Positions 1 through 7,894 of a stretch of DNA of 25,975 nt are shown piece by piece. The stretch's first letter is position 1; each line of letters opens with the position of its first letter. The translations under genes and the position numbers were made by a program. The stretch comes from Victivallis vadensis (lineage in GTDB: Bacteria > Verrucomicrobiota > Lentisphaeria > Victivallales > GWF2-50-93): positions 1 to 25,975 of the forward strand of contig DYRX01000022.1 in NCBI GenBank assembly GCA_020718525.1, given 5' to 3'. Below the pieces are notes generated by a model that was not told the DNA's origin, searched no databases, and worked only from the letters and a program-made list of their open reading frames with translations.

Positions 1-490
1 TCTTCTCCGCCTCCTGCGTGCGTACAATCATTTCATAGTAGTTGCGGTGCCAGATGCGAGTTTCAGGAGGAACTTGCATGGACGGGCATCTGTCTCCTAA
101 AATGCGGATTTCGCGGCTTACAGCAGCCTTGAACCCGCCGATGACGTGCCCCAAAACAGATTTGCCTTTCTCCCCAATCCGCATCAATCCATGAAAATGA
201 TCCGGCATTACAACAAATTCACCAGGGAACACATCATCGCGCAATTCGCCACTGCGCTTCCACTCCGCGGCGATTATCCCCCGTACGGGCGACATGCGTG
301 TCGCCCCTTCTCCATGCGACATGCGTGTCGCCCCTGTGTATTCGGCGGCGCCGAATGGATTGCCTTCCGCAAAATTGATGAATTCCCGATGCGCGCAAAT
401 CGTCACAAAATATGTTCCACCGCCACCGTAGTCATGCCCCTTCAAACGGATGGATCGCCTGTGATGAATTTCGGGATTGTATTTTTGCAT
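1..490 (-). CDS. REP-associated tyrosine transposase (Y1_Tnp/IS200-like), 3' end cut by window edge
   Basis: I read this by hand: an open frame of 163 codons runs from the ATG at 490 to the left edge with no stop. The N-terminus MQKYNPEIHHRRSIRLKGHDY followed by GTYFVTIC is the usual opening of small Y1-type (HUH) transposases of the RAYT kind. The HUH metal-binding motif is seen as VVMPDHFHGLM (HFH at residues 98-100). The catalytic-tyrosine helix is IWHRNYYEMIVR (residues 146-157), with Tyr151 the likely nucleophile. These enzymes nick single-stranded DNA at hairpins and mobilise or maintain REP-like palindromes. Residues 53-68 hold two copies of GATRMS(H/P) encoded by a palindromic DNA repeat, in a region that usually lacks it. 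The gene starts only 16 bases after the stop of the AlgJ-like gene and shows no clear ribosome binding site. The C-terminus lies outside the window, so I cannot say whether it is intact. Confidence 0.85.
   Translation of the reverse strand, partial: MQKYNPEIHHRRSIRLKGHDYGGGGTYFVTICAHREFINFAEGNPFGAAEYTGATRMSHGEGATRMSPVRGIIAAEWKRSGELRDDVFPGEFVVMPDHFHGLMRIGEKGKSVLGHVIGGFKAAVSREIRILGDRCPSMQVPPETRIWHRNYYEMIVRTQEAEK
287..334. repeat. Two copies of a palindromic repeat, 27-bp period, inside the transposase gene
   Basis: The 19-bp sequence GCGACATGCGTGTCGCCCC occurs at 289-307 and again at 316-334. The first copy extends to a hairpin with 8-bp arms GGGCGACA / TGTCGCCC around a TGCG loop (287-306). 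The second has 6-bp arms. The 27-bp period keeps the reading frame, so each copy adds nine residues (GATRMS...) to the transposase. It resembles a dispersed hairpin repeat that has entered a gene rather than part of the conserved enzyme. Confidence 0.8.
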
Positions 491-506
491 TCGGCTTATA
501 CTGCTA

Positions 507-2252
507 CTATTTGTTGATCTCCTCCGCCCAGCAGAACGGGGCAAAGACAAGCTCCTCGTCTTCAGGAAGAGTGATGTTGTATGAGCCATATTTGCTTTCG
601 TAGTTTTTCCAGTCGGAAACCTTGATCCGGACTTTCTCGCCAGGACGCAGTCTTGCGGCGTTTGTCCAGACATTGTCTCTCATGCTCCAAGTCAGCACCA
701 CAAGATCTTTGCCTGAAAGTCCGGAGGCTTCCCCAGACTCTGGCGCTATAAGATGCAACGCGACTATGTGATCCTTGTATGGCACTGTTCCAGGACGCGG
801 GGCGGGACTGATCTCTGAAATAATCCCGGCAATTTCCAGCGAGGCACTGCCCTGCGGAACAAAAAATTCTCTTTCACCTTTCAACTCATCTCCTTTTTCG
901 AGCGGAATGATCTTCCAGTCGCCGAAAACAAGTTCGCGTTCGGAAAACTGCCATATGAGAAGTTTTTTGCCTTCGAGCCTATCGTTGCCGTGCCTGATCT
1001 CGAGAGCCAGCATCTCCCTTGATGCAAAAGCTCCAGCATCGTTTCTCGACAGGACATCCATGTCCTCTTTCATAGCAAAAGATATTTGCTCTGCAAGACC
1101 GGCTGAGTCTCCCCATCCCATTCCCTCGAGGGAAAAGATGTTTGTAAAACTGTCGCCGATAAGAAGAATCCTGGATTTTTTTTTCGTCTTCCAGTTTTTG
1201 ACACCATCTAGCACCTGTGCAATCTCAACTTTTTCTGAGAATTTCCCGCTTAACGCATCTTGTGCTTTGAAAAGCCTCGCAATATCGCCTGAATTTACGA
1301 TTTCCTTCGAGGATTTTTTATACTGGTAGCTTTGAGAATCTGTCGAATCAATCAGATTCTTCTCCTTGATGAACCTAGCAAGCTCACTCGCGATGTATGA
1401 GACCGTCTCAGGACGCCAGTGAGTGTCGGTCTTCAGATAAATTCCGTCTGGACGCTCCTTTTTTAATCGCATCAAATAGTCGGCGGAGTCGAAGACAATG
1501 ACGCCGTTCTCTTCGAGTCTATTGATGAAATCTCCGTATGAAGCGTTGTGGATGGGAAATGACTTCCCTGACTCCGGAGCAAATTTATCAGCCTCGACAG
1601 TAAATTTTACAGGAGTCGGCATGACAATGAGAGCGATTCCGCGCTTTTCAAGCTGATTTTTAAGGTCAATTATTGCTGGAAGGGGATCCGGGGACGGCTC
1701 GCTCCCAGGTGACTTCGCAGAATTTTTTCTTTTAAGTATCCACTGCGGAGACAGAAAACCCGGGCCGACTACTGACTCGAAATCAAGTCTGTAGAACAGC
1801 CAGTCGTCAAGTCCTAGATATACCTCTTCAGTGCCGGTTGACAGGGTTTCAATCAGGAATTTCTGTGCCCATGGAAGGATTCCATTTCTTAGGATTGAAG
1901 AGTCTTCAAGATTCTTCTCATAATCGTTTATTCTTTTAAGAAGGCTTCTATTGCTTTCAAATAATTTGCTTTCTAGAAGGGAATTGCCGCCTTGTGAACT
2001 TTTTGGTTTTTCTCTGTCCCTCAAGGATTTTTCTGAGTTTTGGAACATCTGAAAAGTGTTAATTCCCAGATATTCGCCGTCGTTGGCATCCATGATTTCA
2101 AGGACTATTTGGATGGAAGGAATTAAAAATATCGTTAGGATGAATGGCCAGAAGAGCAGGTGTTTCAAAGGCCTCGTGATCTCGGTATGGCCGATCTCAA
2201 TCTTGGCTTCTGCTTCGCGGCTGTGGGTTATCTCTTTTCTATGATGGCTCAT
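507..2252 (-). CDS. AlgJ/AlgX-like SGNH-type polysaccharide O-acetyltransferase component
   Basis: 581 residues. It has a cytoplasmic N-terminus, one membrane anchor at about residues 32-52 and a periplasmic domain. The AlgJ/AlgX signature is visible: the block VYLGLDDWLFYR (144-155), then YLKTDTHWRPE (272-282) with the catalytic Asp-His pair D276/H278, then ILLIGDSFTN (362-371) with nucleophile Ser368. In this family the protein accepts acetyl groups passed across the membrane by the MBOAT partner and places them on an exported polysaccharide. Its ATG overlaps the stop of the upstream MBOAT gene (TAATG), so translation is probably coupled. About 150-180 residues after the SGNH domain are not explained by AlgJ (normally ~390 residues). 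They are beta-rich and could be a carbohydrate-binding region as in AlgX, though I see no definite CBM motif. The substrate is unknown; alginate is not implied. Confidence 0.85.
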   Translation of the reverse strand: MSHHRKEITHSREAEAKIEIGHTEITRPLKHLLFWPFILTIFLIPSIQIVLEIMDANDGEYLGINTFQMFQNSEKSLRDREKPKSSQGGNSLLESKLFESNRSLLKRINDYEKNLEDSSILRNGILPWAQKFLIETLSTGTEEVYLGLDDWLFYRLDFESVVGPGFLSPQWILKRKNSAKSPGSEPSPDPLPAIIDLKNQLEKRGIALIVMPTPVKFTVEADKFAPESGKSFPIHNASYGDFINRLEENGVIVFDSADYLMRLKKERPDGIYLKTDTHWRPETVSYIASELARFIKEKNLIDSTDSQSYQYKKSSKEIVNSGDIARLFKAQDALSGKFSEKVEIAQVLDGVKNWKTKKKSRILLIGDSFTNIFSLEGMGWGDSAGLAEQISFAMKEDMDVLSRNDAGAFASREMLALEIRHGNDRLEGKKLLIWQFSERELVFGDWKIIPLEKGDELKGEREFFVPQGSASLEIAGIISEISPAPRPGTVPYKDHIVALHLIAPESGEASGLSGKDLVVLTWSMRDNVWTNAARLRPGEKVRIKVSDWKNYESKYGSYNITLPEDEELVFAPFCWAEEINK

Positions 2253-3709
2253 TAGAAGATGAAGTATATGAAGGGGTTGTAAGATTGCGAGGAGAGCGCC
2301 ATTATTGAAATCCAGAAAATTAGGAGGATGAAGATGGCCTTAGGAAGATTTATTTTCCTTGTGAAATTCCATGTCTGAGGGAAAAGCCATACGGCGATTC
2401 CGGCAATGACGAAGCAGACAAGATAGTATGGCTTGAAGACAAGCCCTCCGATCAGAGATGCGCTTGGGGGAACTAGAACCATACCGAGCATTGTCTGGCA
2501 ATATTTGACGGCGGCACCCAGTGTTTCAGCCCGGAAAAAGACCCATGTGAACAGCACGATAACGAATGTGAGGACGACCTTCATGAAGTCTGGCATTTTT
2601 CTGTAGAGGCTGTCTTTGCCCTGGAGTCTTTCAAAGCCTAGCAGAGAGCCATGTATGCCTCCCCAAATCAGGAAATTCCAGGATGCGCCGTGCCAGAGTC
2701 CGCCGAGAAGCATGACGGCAAGCAGATTTGCATATGTTCTCAGCTCGCCTTTGCGGTTTCCTCCGAGGGGAATATAGAGGTAGTCTCTGAGCCAGAACGA
2801 GAGCGAGAGATGCCATCTTCTCCAAAATTCGGTTATGGATTTGGAGTGATACGGCGAATCGAAGTTCTTGGCGAAAATGAAGCCGAGCATGAGTCCCAGT
2901 CCGATAGCCATGTCGGAATATCCGCTGAAATCGAAGTAGATTTGGAAAGCGTATGCGCAGACTCCGTACCATGCTTCCAAGGTCGAGGTGCCGGAAGAGT
3001 TGAAACAGACGTCTGCGATCTTTCCGCATGGATTTGCAAGAAGCACCTTTTTAGCGAATCCAAGGCAAAAGAAAGCAATCCCGCGCGAAAACAGCTCGAT
3101 ATTGTGCCTTCGTTTTTCAAGCTGGTCGGCAACTTCCTGGAATCTGATGATCGGACCGGCGACAAGCTGTGGGAACATTGCTACATAGCAGGCGAAGTCC
3201 GTGAAATTCCTTATCACCTTTGCATCGCCCCGGAAGACATCAATAGAATAGCTCATTGACTGGAATGTGTAGAAGCTGATTCCGAGAGGAAGCACTATTC
3301 TGAAAAAACCGTCCATCTGGAAATTCTCGAAGCCAAAGACCGCAAGCATGTAGTTGTAGTTGTCGAGGGTGAAATTGAAATATTTGAAAAATCCAAGAAG
3401 GGAGAGATTTGAAATGATCGAAGCGGTCAGGGCGAGCTTTCGAGCCGTGCTTCTTTTTCCGTGCCTGGGCAGAGCTTCAATTGCAGTAGAAGAGGAAAAT
3501 GGACCGATTCCTGCGATGATGAGTCCGCAGACATAGTCTATCAGCGTCGAGACAAACATGAGAACGACGAATAAAGGATTCGCCCAGCCATAGAAAAGAT
3601 AGCTGAAGAGTGTCAGGACAAGATGGCGCCCGCGCTGAGGCATGAGATAGTATGCGAGAAGCGCGCAAGGCAGGAAGTAGAAAAGAAAGAGGTGCGAGGA
3701 GAAAACCAT
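2252..3709 (-). CDS. AlgI-like MBOAT membrane O-acyltransferase
   Basis: 485 residues, polytopic membrane protein. It shows the classic MBOAT landmarks: SYLFYGWANP (36-45), PLGISFYTFQSMSY (141-154), YVAMFPQLVAGPI (175-187), FDFSGYSDMAIG (259-270), FWRRWHLSLSFWLRDYLYIP (295-314) and GLWHGASWNF (337-346). His340 is the conserved catalytic histidine and His300 the second conserved one. Length and motif order match AlgI and related polysaccharide acetyltransferases. Known role of the family: transfer of acetyl from a cytoplasmic donor across the inner membrane to an SGNH partner. It sits between the WAL-repeat protein and the AlgJ-like protein with one-base overlaps (TAATG) at both ends, so the three are almost certainly made together. 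Confidence 0.95.
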   Translation of the reverse strand: MVFSSHLFLFYFLPCALLAYYLMPQRGRHLVLTLFSYLFYGWANPLFVVLMFVSTLIDYVCGLIIAGIGPFSSSTAIEALPRHGKRSTARKLALTASIISNLSLLGFFKYFNFTLDNYNYMLAVFGFENFQMDGFFRIVLPLGISFYTFQSMSYSIDVFRGDAKVIRNFTDFACYVAMFPQLVAGPIIRFQEVADQLEKRRHNIELFSRGIAFFCLGFAKKVLLANPCGKIADVCFNSSGTSTLEAWYGVCAYAFQIYFDFSGYSDMAIGLGLMLGFIFAKNFDSPYHSKSITEFWRRWHLSLSFWLRDYLYIPLGGNRKGELRTYANLLAVMLLGGLWHGASWNFLIWGGIHGSLLGFERLQGKDSLYRKMPDFMKVVLTFVIVLFTWVFFRAETLGAAVKYCQTMLGMVLVPPSASLIGGLVFKPYYLVCFVIAGIAVWLFPQTWNFTRKINLPKAIFILLIFWISIMALSSQSYNPFIYFIF

Positions 3710-4914
3710 TATTTTGCCATATCCAGGATTTCTTGAATTTCTTCTTTTGTAAGCCCGGATTTATTGAGCCATTCGAGCGCGGTCTTGCGATCTGCTTCAG
3801 ACCATTTTTTTACAAGAGCCAGTAGTGGATAATTATTTTCTTTGCTCTCACTGTAGAGTTTCAAAGCCCATTCCGCGGCACCATAGGGGTCTTGGGAAAT
3901 CCATCCTCTCATAAGACCCGTAACGGCGATTTTTTTATGATCTTGATTTGAGAGTTCCAGCACCCAATTTGCCGCCGAGTAGGGATCGTTTATTCCCCAA
4001 ATCCTCGAGAGGGAGGCAATTGCATTTAGTTTTCCCTCGGAATCCGGCAAGGACAGAGTCCATTTTGCGGATGCCTCCGGATCGCCGTATGCCCATCCTC
4101 TCGCGAAACCGCTGATTGCGGAACTTCTCAGCTTTTCATCCTGGATGGAGAGAACAAAGTCTCTGGCGGCGGAAGGGTTGTTCATCGCCCAGGAAATGGA
4201 GAGATGGAAAAGTGCGGGCTTTTTGTCAATTCCTTCGCCGAGTCCAAGCACCCATTCTGCGGCGGATTCCGGTGCTTCCAGACCCCACTGCCGCGCCACG
4301 TATGCGACTGCGTCATTGCGCTTCGGTCCTTCCGGCATTGCAAGAGCCCAGTTTGCGGCGGACTGAGGATCGCGATGGATCCAGTTTTCAAGGATCTGAG
4401 ACAGAAGCGAGTCCCGAAACCCGCCCTCAGGCACAAAATCCAGAGCCCAGCCTGCCGCATCTTGGGGAGACTTTGCGCTCCAGACTCCGCATATTCTCGA
4501 AAGTGCGTATTCCAATTCCTTCCCTCTGAGATTTTTCAATGCCCAGTCGGCGAAAGCTCCAGGCGAGTCTTTGCCCCAATCCTTGATAAGCCCTCGCAGG
4601 GCGCGAGAGCGATCAGCCCCGGAAAGGGCGAGAAGCCTGCGCGCATCTGCGTCAAATGACTTCACAGTTGCTGATTCTGAAACAGATGATGCGGTTGTAT
4701 TTATTTTGTCACCCATTTCGCCGTCTGAAGACAATGGTGCAAAAGGCATTTCTGGGAAATTGGAGGTTAGTGAATCAGGATTTTCTGAAACGCGCATCTT
4801 CGCGCTGTTTTGGGTACGGAAATACTCGAATATGATCAGATCGTTAAGCAGAAGAACAACTGCAAAAATTGCAATCGTCCGCCAATTCCAGGATTTTTTA
4901 TTCTCATTATTCAT
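3709..4914 (-). CDS. Membrane-anchored tandem 'WAL' repeat protein, first gene of the O-acetylation operon
   Basis: About 401 residues. A short basic N-terminus precedes one membrane segment (IAIFAVVLLLNDLIIF). A low-complexity linker follows, then nine helical units of ~33 residues up to the C-terminus. Each carries a motif like DPxSAAxWALxLP (for example KSPQDAAGWALDFV, RDPQSAANWALAMP, NDPYSAANWVLELS) followed by a helix ending in W(G/S). This is a HEAT/TPR-like alpha solenoid and suggests a protein-protein scaffold. Similar proteins are familiar from Verrucomicrobiota-type genomes without assigned function. It overlaps the MBOAT gene by one base (TAATG). Start choice is uncertain: ATG at 4914, or TTG at 4920, which has an AAAGG seven bases upstream. 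Function in O-acetylation is inferred from coupling only. Confidence 0.8.
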   Translation of the reverse strand: MNNENKKSWNWRTIAIFAVVLLLNDLIIFEYFRTQNSAKMRVSENPDSLTSNFPEMPFAPLSSDGEMGDKINTTASSVSESATVKSFDADARRLLALSGADRSRALRGLIKDWGKDSPGAFADWALKNLRGKELEYALSRICGVWSAKSPQDAAGWALDFVPEGGFRDSLLSQILENWIHRDPQSAANWALAMPEGPKRNDAVAYVARQWGLEAPESAAEWVLGLGEGIDKKPALFHLSISWAMNNPSAARDFVLSIQDEKLRSSAISGFARGWAYGDPEASAKWTLSLPDSEGKLNAIASLSRIWGINDPYSAANWVLELSNQDHKKIAVTGLMRGWISQDPYGAAEWALKLYSESKENNYPLLALVKKWSEADRKTALEWLNKSGLTKEEIQEILDMAK

Positions 4915-5314
4915 CTGCAATCAAAAACCTTTTTTTGCGTATATCCCGTTTCATAGTATAATGTTAAAGGAAATCCAACTTTTAGTATCTACCGTTAGTT
5001 GAATTGCCACAATGCAGACATAAGCTAGCCCCGGGCACTTTTCATTTCAAGAGGAAGGGGAATATTTTTTAAATATTTTCCACCCTTTTCATCTGTCTTT
5101 TCGTTCCTGCCACTTCGACCTTCAGACATCTGAGTCAGTAGCGCAATGAAAACCGGCAGAATATCGCTGTATCTTATTTATGTCCATGAAATTACAAGAT
5201 ATGATCATTGTTCCTTCCCCGATTTGACATGTTAAAATTCATGCAGGTTCGGATGCCTGAAGTTGCAGATCACAATAGAACTCTTGCTTGCCGCGATAAG
5301 AAAAGGGTCGTCAT
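4915..5314. other. Intergenic region of ~400 bases between two polysaccharide operons
   Basis: No convincing gene on either strand. On the minus strand a TATACT hexamer (4955-4960) lies ~35-40 bases before the repeat-protein start and could be a -10 element, but I find no good -35 at 16-18 bases. The AT-rich inverted repeat at 5061-5077 is listed separately. The stop of the glycosyltransferase at 5315 is not followed by a recognisable intrinsic terminator. Given its length, a promoter for the three-gene O-acetylation operon most likely lies here. Confidence 0.5.
5061..5077. repeat. AT-rich inverted repeat
   Basis: Perfect 7-bp arms AATATTT / AAATATT around a TTT loop, flanked by GGGG on the left and CC on the right. 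It lies ~140 bases upstream of the WAL-repeat gene. It could be a weak hairpin or a protein-binding palindrome; nothing further can be shown. Confidence 0.4.
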
Positions 5315-6319
5315 TCAGCTGAGGCTTCTGAATACTTCGGCATATTTTCCGGCGGAATCTTCGATGGAGTAACTGCTCCAGTTCTTTCTGATGCCTTCAA
5401 GGCATTTTGCGTAATTCGCCAGAACAAGATCGAGGGCATTCTTTGGGGAGTCCCTGAATTCAGCACCGCAGTCGCCGACGATTTCGCCGGTGCCGCCAGG
5501 ATTTCTGAAAATGACTGGTAAACCGGTGGAAAGCGCCTCGATCACGCCATTAGGGCAGATGTCCTTTTCAGCAGGATGAAGAAAGATATGCGCTTCTTCC
5601 TTGAAGAGCCTTATAAAATCCGCCTGGGGCATTTTTCCGAGCAATTTCACCTTTTTCGGATTTGTACCATCTGGCCAGGTGCCGATGTGCGTGCATTCGA
5701 CATTTGCAAGCTCGGAAAAATCTGCTATCAGATCGAAGCGCTTCGACTCCCTGGACGCGAAGGCTGTTGAAAAGACTTTCACGGGGTAATTTCCGTCCCA
5801 GAATTTCTTTCCATCGAGATTGAAAATCTTCTGATTTACACCGTTGTAGATGACGACACAGTTTTTTTTGGAATAGCCAGCCCGGCAGAAAACACCTTTT
5901 ATATACTCCGACTGGAAAATGTCCATGTCCGTGTGCTTCAGTGCGTTCAGAAGCATCCAGTCGCGGTAAGAGTAATTCTGATTGTAGGAATGGCTTCTGA
6001 GATTGGTGAGCCTGGCGACGATTTTCTTGCCGTCGCGCCGTCCCGACAGCAACGAGCTGAGCATTTTCAGAAAAGATGGATGCCCGTATTTGTGTATTCT
6101 TGCGAGCTCCCATGGACTAATGAACTGCGTCCTGCCCTTCTTTCTGCCGGGACCCCGGTTTAGCTGGTTCATGAAAAAAAGATCATAGTCTTGATCTTCG
6201 TCCTCGACGATTTGCATGTCAGGCATCTGGGCAAGATATTTCTTCAGGTTTCTGACAAAGGAATTGCCGCCGCCCCAGGGACCTTCGACTGTCTTATAGT
6301 TGAAACAAATTTTTGTCAT
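5315..6319 (-). CDS. GT4-type glycosyltransferase
   Basis: 334 residues, GT-B fold, predicted cytoplasmic and acting on lipid-linked sugar intermediates. The N-terminus has the glycine-rich GPWGGGNSFVRNL (13-24). Mid-protein VVIYNGVNQKIFN (155-167) is the usual 'NGVD' segment at the start of the second Rossmann domain. The donor-binding motif is DICPNGVIEALSTGLPVI (253-270), a D-x7-E version of the E-x7-E motif, followed by the NPGGTGEIVGD loop. It starts immediately after the flippase stop (TAAATG), with AGGG eight bases upstream inside the flippase, so the two are co-translated. Donor and acceptor sugars cannot be told from sequence. It is slightly shorter than most GT4 enzymes but appears complete. 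Confidence 0.9.
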   Translation of the reverse strand: MTKICFNYKTVEGPWGGGNSFVRNLKKYLAQMPDMQIVEDEDQDYDLFFMNQLNRGPGRKKGRTQFISPWELARIHKYGHPSFLKMLSSLLSGRRDGKKIVARLTNLRSHSYNQNYSYRDWMLLNALKHTDMDIFQSEYIKGVFCRAGYSKKNCVVIYNGVNQKIFNLDGKKFWDGNYPVKVFSTAFASRESKRFDLIADFSELANVECTHIGTWPDGTNPKKVKLLGKMPQADFIRLFKEEAHIFLHPAEKDICPNGVIEALSTGLPVIFRNPGGTGEIVGDCGAEFRDSPKNALDLVLANYAKCLEGIRKNWSSYSIEDSAGKYAEVFRSLS

Positions 6320-7864
6320 TTAGATAACCCTGGCTTGATATCTTTTCAAGGTCTTTATTACGAAGGCCGTCTGTCCGCTGATCGGTACGAGAATGGCGAT
6401 TCCAAAAATAAATGTTGCAAGGATGCCCAGAATGAGATTGACGACAGAATCTGGGGGAAGTATCCAGGATAAGAAGAGGGCGACCGCGAAAACGGCAATG
6501 CCAGTGAGAAAGCCCGGCAAATAGGCCTTGACAAACATTTCCCTCAAAGATTCTCCTAAGAATTTGCAGATCATCGGCGGAAAGAGAATAATTCCCTGGA
6601 AAAGAAGCTCCATTCCAAAGCCGAGTGCTGCACCATATACGCCCCAGCCGTTAAGCATGGCAAAGATAGCTATGCCCAAGGCGACGATACTGCTTCCCAA
6701 TACGGCGTAAGTGACAGCCCAATGCCTTCCGACAGCCTGAAGTGTCGAACGGGAAACGAGCTGTGGCAGCCAGAAGGCGACACCTACAAACATGATCAAA
6801 ATGACGTAGCCGATCTGAGAAAGATCTGCATCCGACCAGCTTCCTTTCTTCAGGAAGAATCTCAAAATTGGCTCGGCATAGACAAAAAGACCTGCCATTG
6901 CGCTCAATGTCAGCGCAAAAGTGACCAGGATTGAAAGGTTTATAATACGCTTCAGCTTTTCCATTTCGCCGCGTGCCTGGAATTCGCTGGCGAGAGTTGG
7001 CATTGCACTGCCTATCGCCCCTATGATCGGCTCTATGTCCATCACGATCGTCGAGGCAACTCCATAAATTGCAACAGAACCGAGTCCCGCAATCCTTCCC
7101 AGGGCGATTCCCATTCCCTGATTGTAGAACAGCTTGCTGAGAGTGACCAATATGGTGCTTGAGCCAAGGCTCAGCATTTCCTTCGCCATTTTGAGGGAGC
7201 AGTTCGATGGGAGAATTTTCCAGGGACCCGTCATCCTCCACGCGACATAAAAGAGCAGGATTTGACCGATTAGCACAGTGATGCCGCTTGCAAAGGCAAG
7301 ACTGATCACATTGAGTTGCTTCATCCAGGCGAGGATAACTATTGCAAGAAGAAACAAGAGGGACTTTACGATTTTTCCGACGCCATGCGGTCCATAATAC
7401 TGGTAGCCGGTCAGTATTCCCATTCCAATTCGAGTTGGAAACATTAGAGCAAGAGACAGCCCGGTTATGATGAATACCGTTTTTGAGACGGACGCATAGT
7501 CTTCGCCAATTCCAAGAATTGCAGGTATCCAAGGTGCAATAGCAAATGTCAAGAGGGCGACAAGTATTCCAAGAGCGACAGTGAGAACCAGGACAGTGCT
7601 GATCACGACATCGATTGAATCTTTGTCATTCTGCCCTCTGAATCTTGCGACAAATCGGCTTATGGCGTTGGCGATTCCGAGATCGGACATTCCGAGGAAC
7701 CTGCTCACCTGTCCGATAAGAACCCACAATCCATATTCGTTCTTGTTGAGATAGAACAAAATCAGGGGCAAGGTGATGATGCCGCTCACGGCATTTATGA
7801 TGCGGAAAATCCAGGTCGTCGCCGCCGCCGCAAGCATGACGTTCAAGGTTTTGGGAGATTTCAC
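6320..7864 (-). CDS. Wzx-type oligosaccharide flippase (MOP/MATE superfamily)
   Basis: 514 residues with about 12-14 hydrophobic helices. The N-terminal pattern (FRIINAVSGIITLPLILFYL, then YGLWVLIGQVSRFLGMSDLG, then ISRFVARFRGQND) is typical of polysaccharide exporters of the Wzx/RfbX class. These translocate undecaprenyl-linked repeat units from the cytoplasmic to the periplasmic face. The best start is GTG at 7864, because no ATG nearby has a better binding site (weak GGA ~12 bases upstream). It lies 30 bases after the methyltransferase stop and abuts the glycosyltransferase, so it belongs to the methyltransferase-flippase-glycosyltransferase run. No polymerase (Wzy) or ligase is visible in the window. 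Confidence 0.92.
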   Translation of the reverse strand: MKSPKTLNVMLAAAATTWIFRIINAVSGIITLPLILFYLNKNEYGLWVLIGQVSRFLGMSDLGIANAISRFVARFRGQNDKDSIDVVISTVLVLTVALGILVALLTFAIAPWIPAILGIGEDYASVSKTVFIITGLSLALMFPTRIGMGILTGYQYYGPHGVGKIVKSLLFLLAIVILAWMKQLNVISLAFASGITVLIGQILLFYVAWRMTGPWKILPSNCSLKMAKEMLSLGSSTILVTLSKLFYNQGMGIALGRIAGLGSVAIYGVASTIVMDIEPIIGAIGSAMPTLASEFQARGEMEKLKRIINLSILVTFALTLSAMAGLFVYAEPILRFFLKKGSWSDADLSQIGYVILIMFVGVAFWLPQLVSRSTLQAVGRHWAVTYAVLGSSIVALGIAIFAMLNGWGVYGAALGFGMELLFQGIILFPPMICKFLGESLREMFVKAYLPGFLTGIAVFAVALFLSWILPPDSVVNLILGILATFIFGIAILVPISGQTAFVIKTLKRYQARVI

Positions 7865-7894
7865 TTAAGCGATTCCGCGCGGAAAGAGGGGAGA

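Noticed and set aside
2651..3259. Long plus-strand open frame (202 codons) opposite the MBOAT gene, and similar frames at 775-1329, 11955-12533 and 23081-23620.
   Set aside because: Each lies antisense to a well-supported gene, has no recognisable domain and no binding site. They look like shadows of codon bias on the coding strand.
507..3709. An alginate biosynthesis locus.
   Set aside because: Only the AlgI/AlgJ-like acetylation pair is present; there is no algD, alg8/alg44, algE or epimerase. The pair is used for many polysaccharides.
5224..5229. Plus-strand TTGACA as a promoter.
   Set aside because: No -10 hexamer at 16-18 bases and no plus-strand gene downstream.
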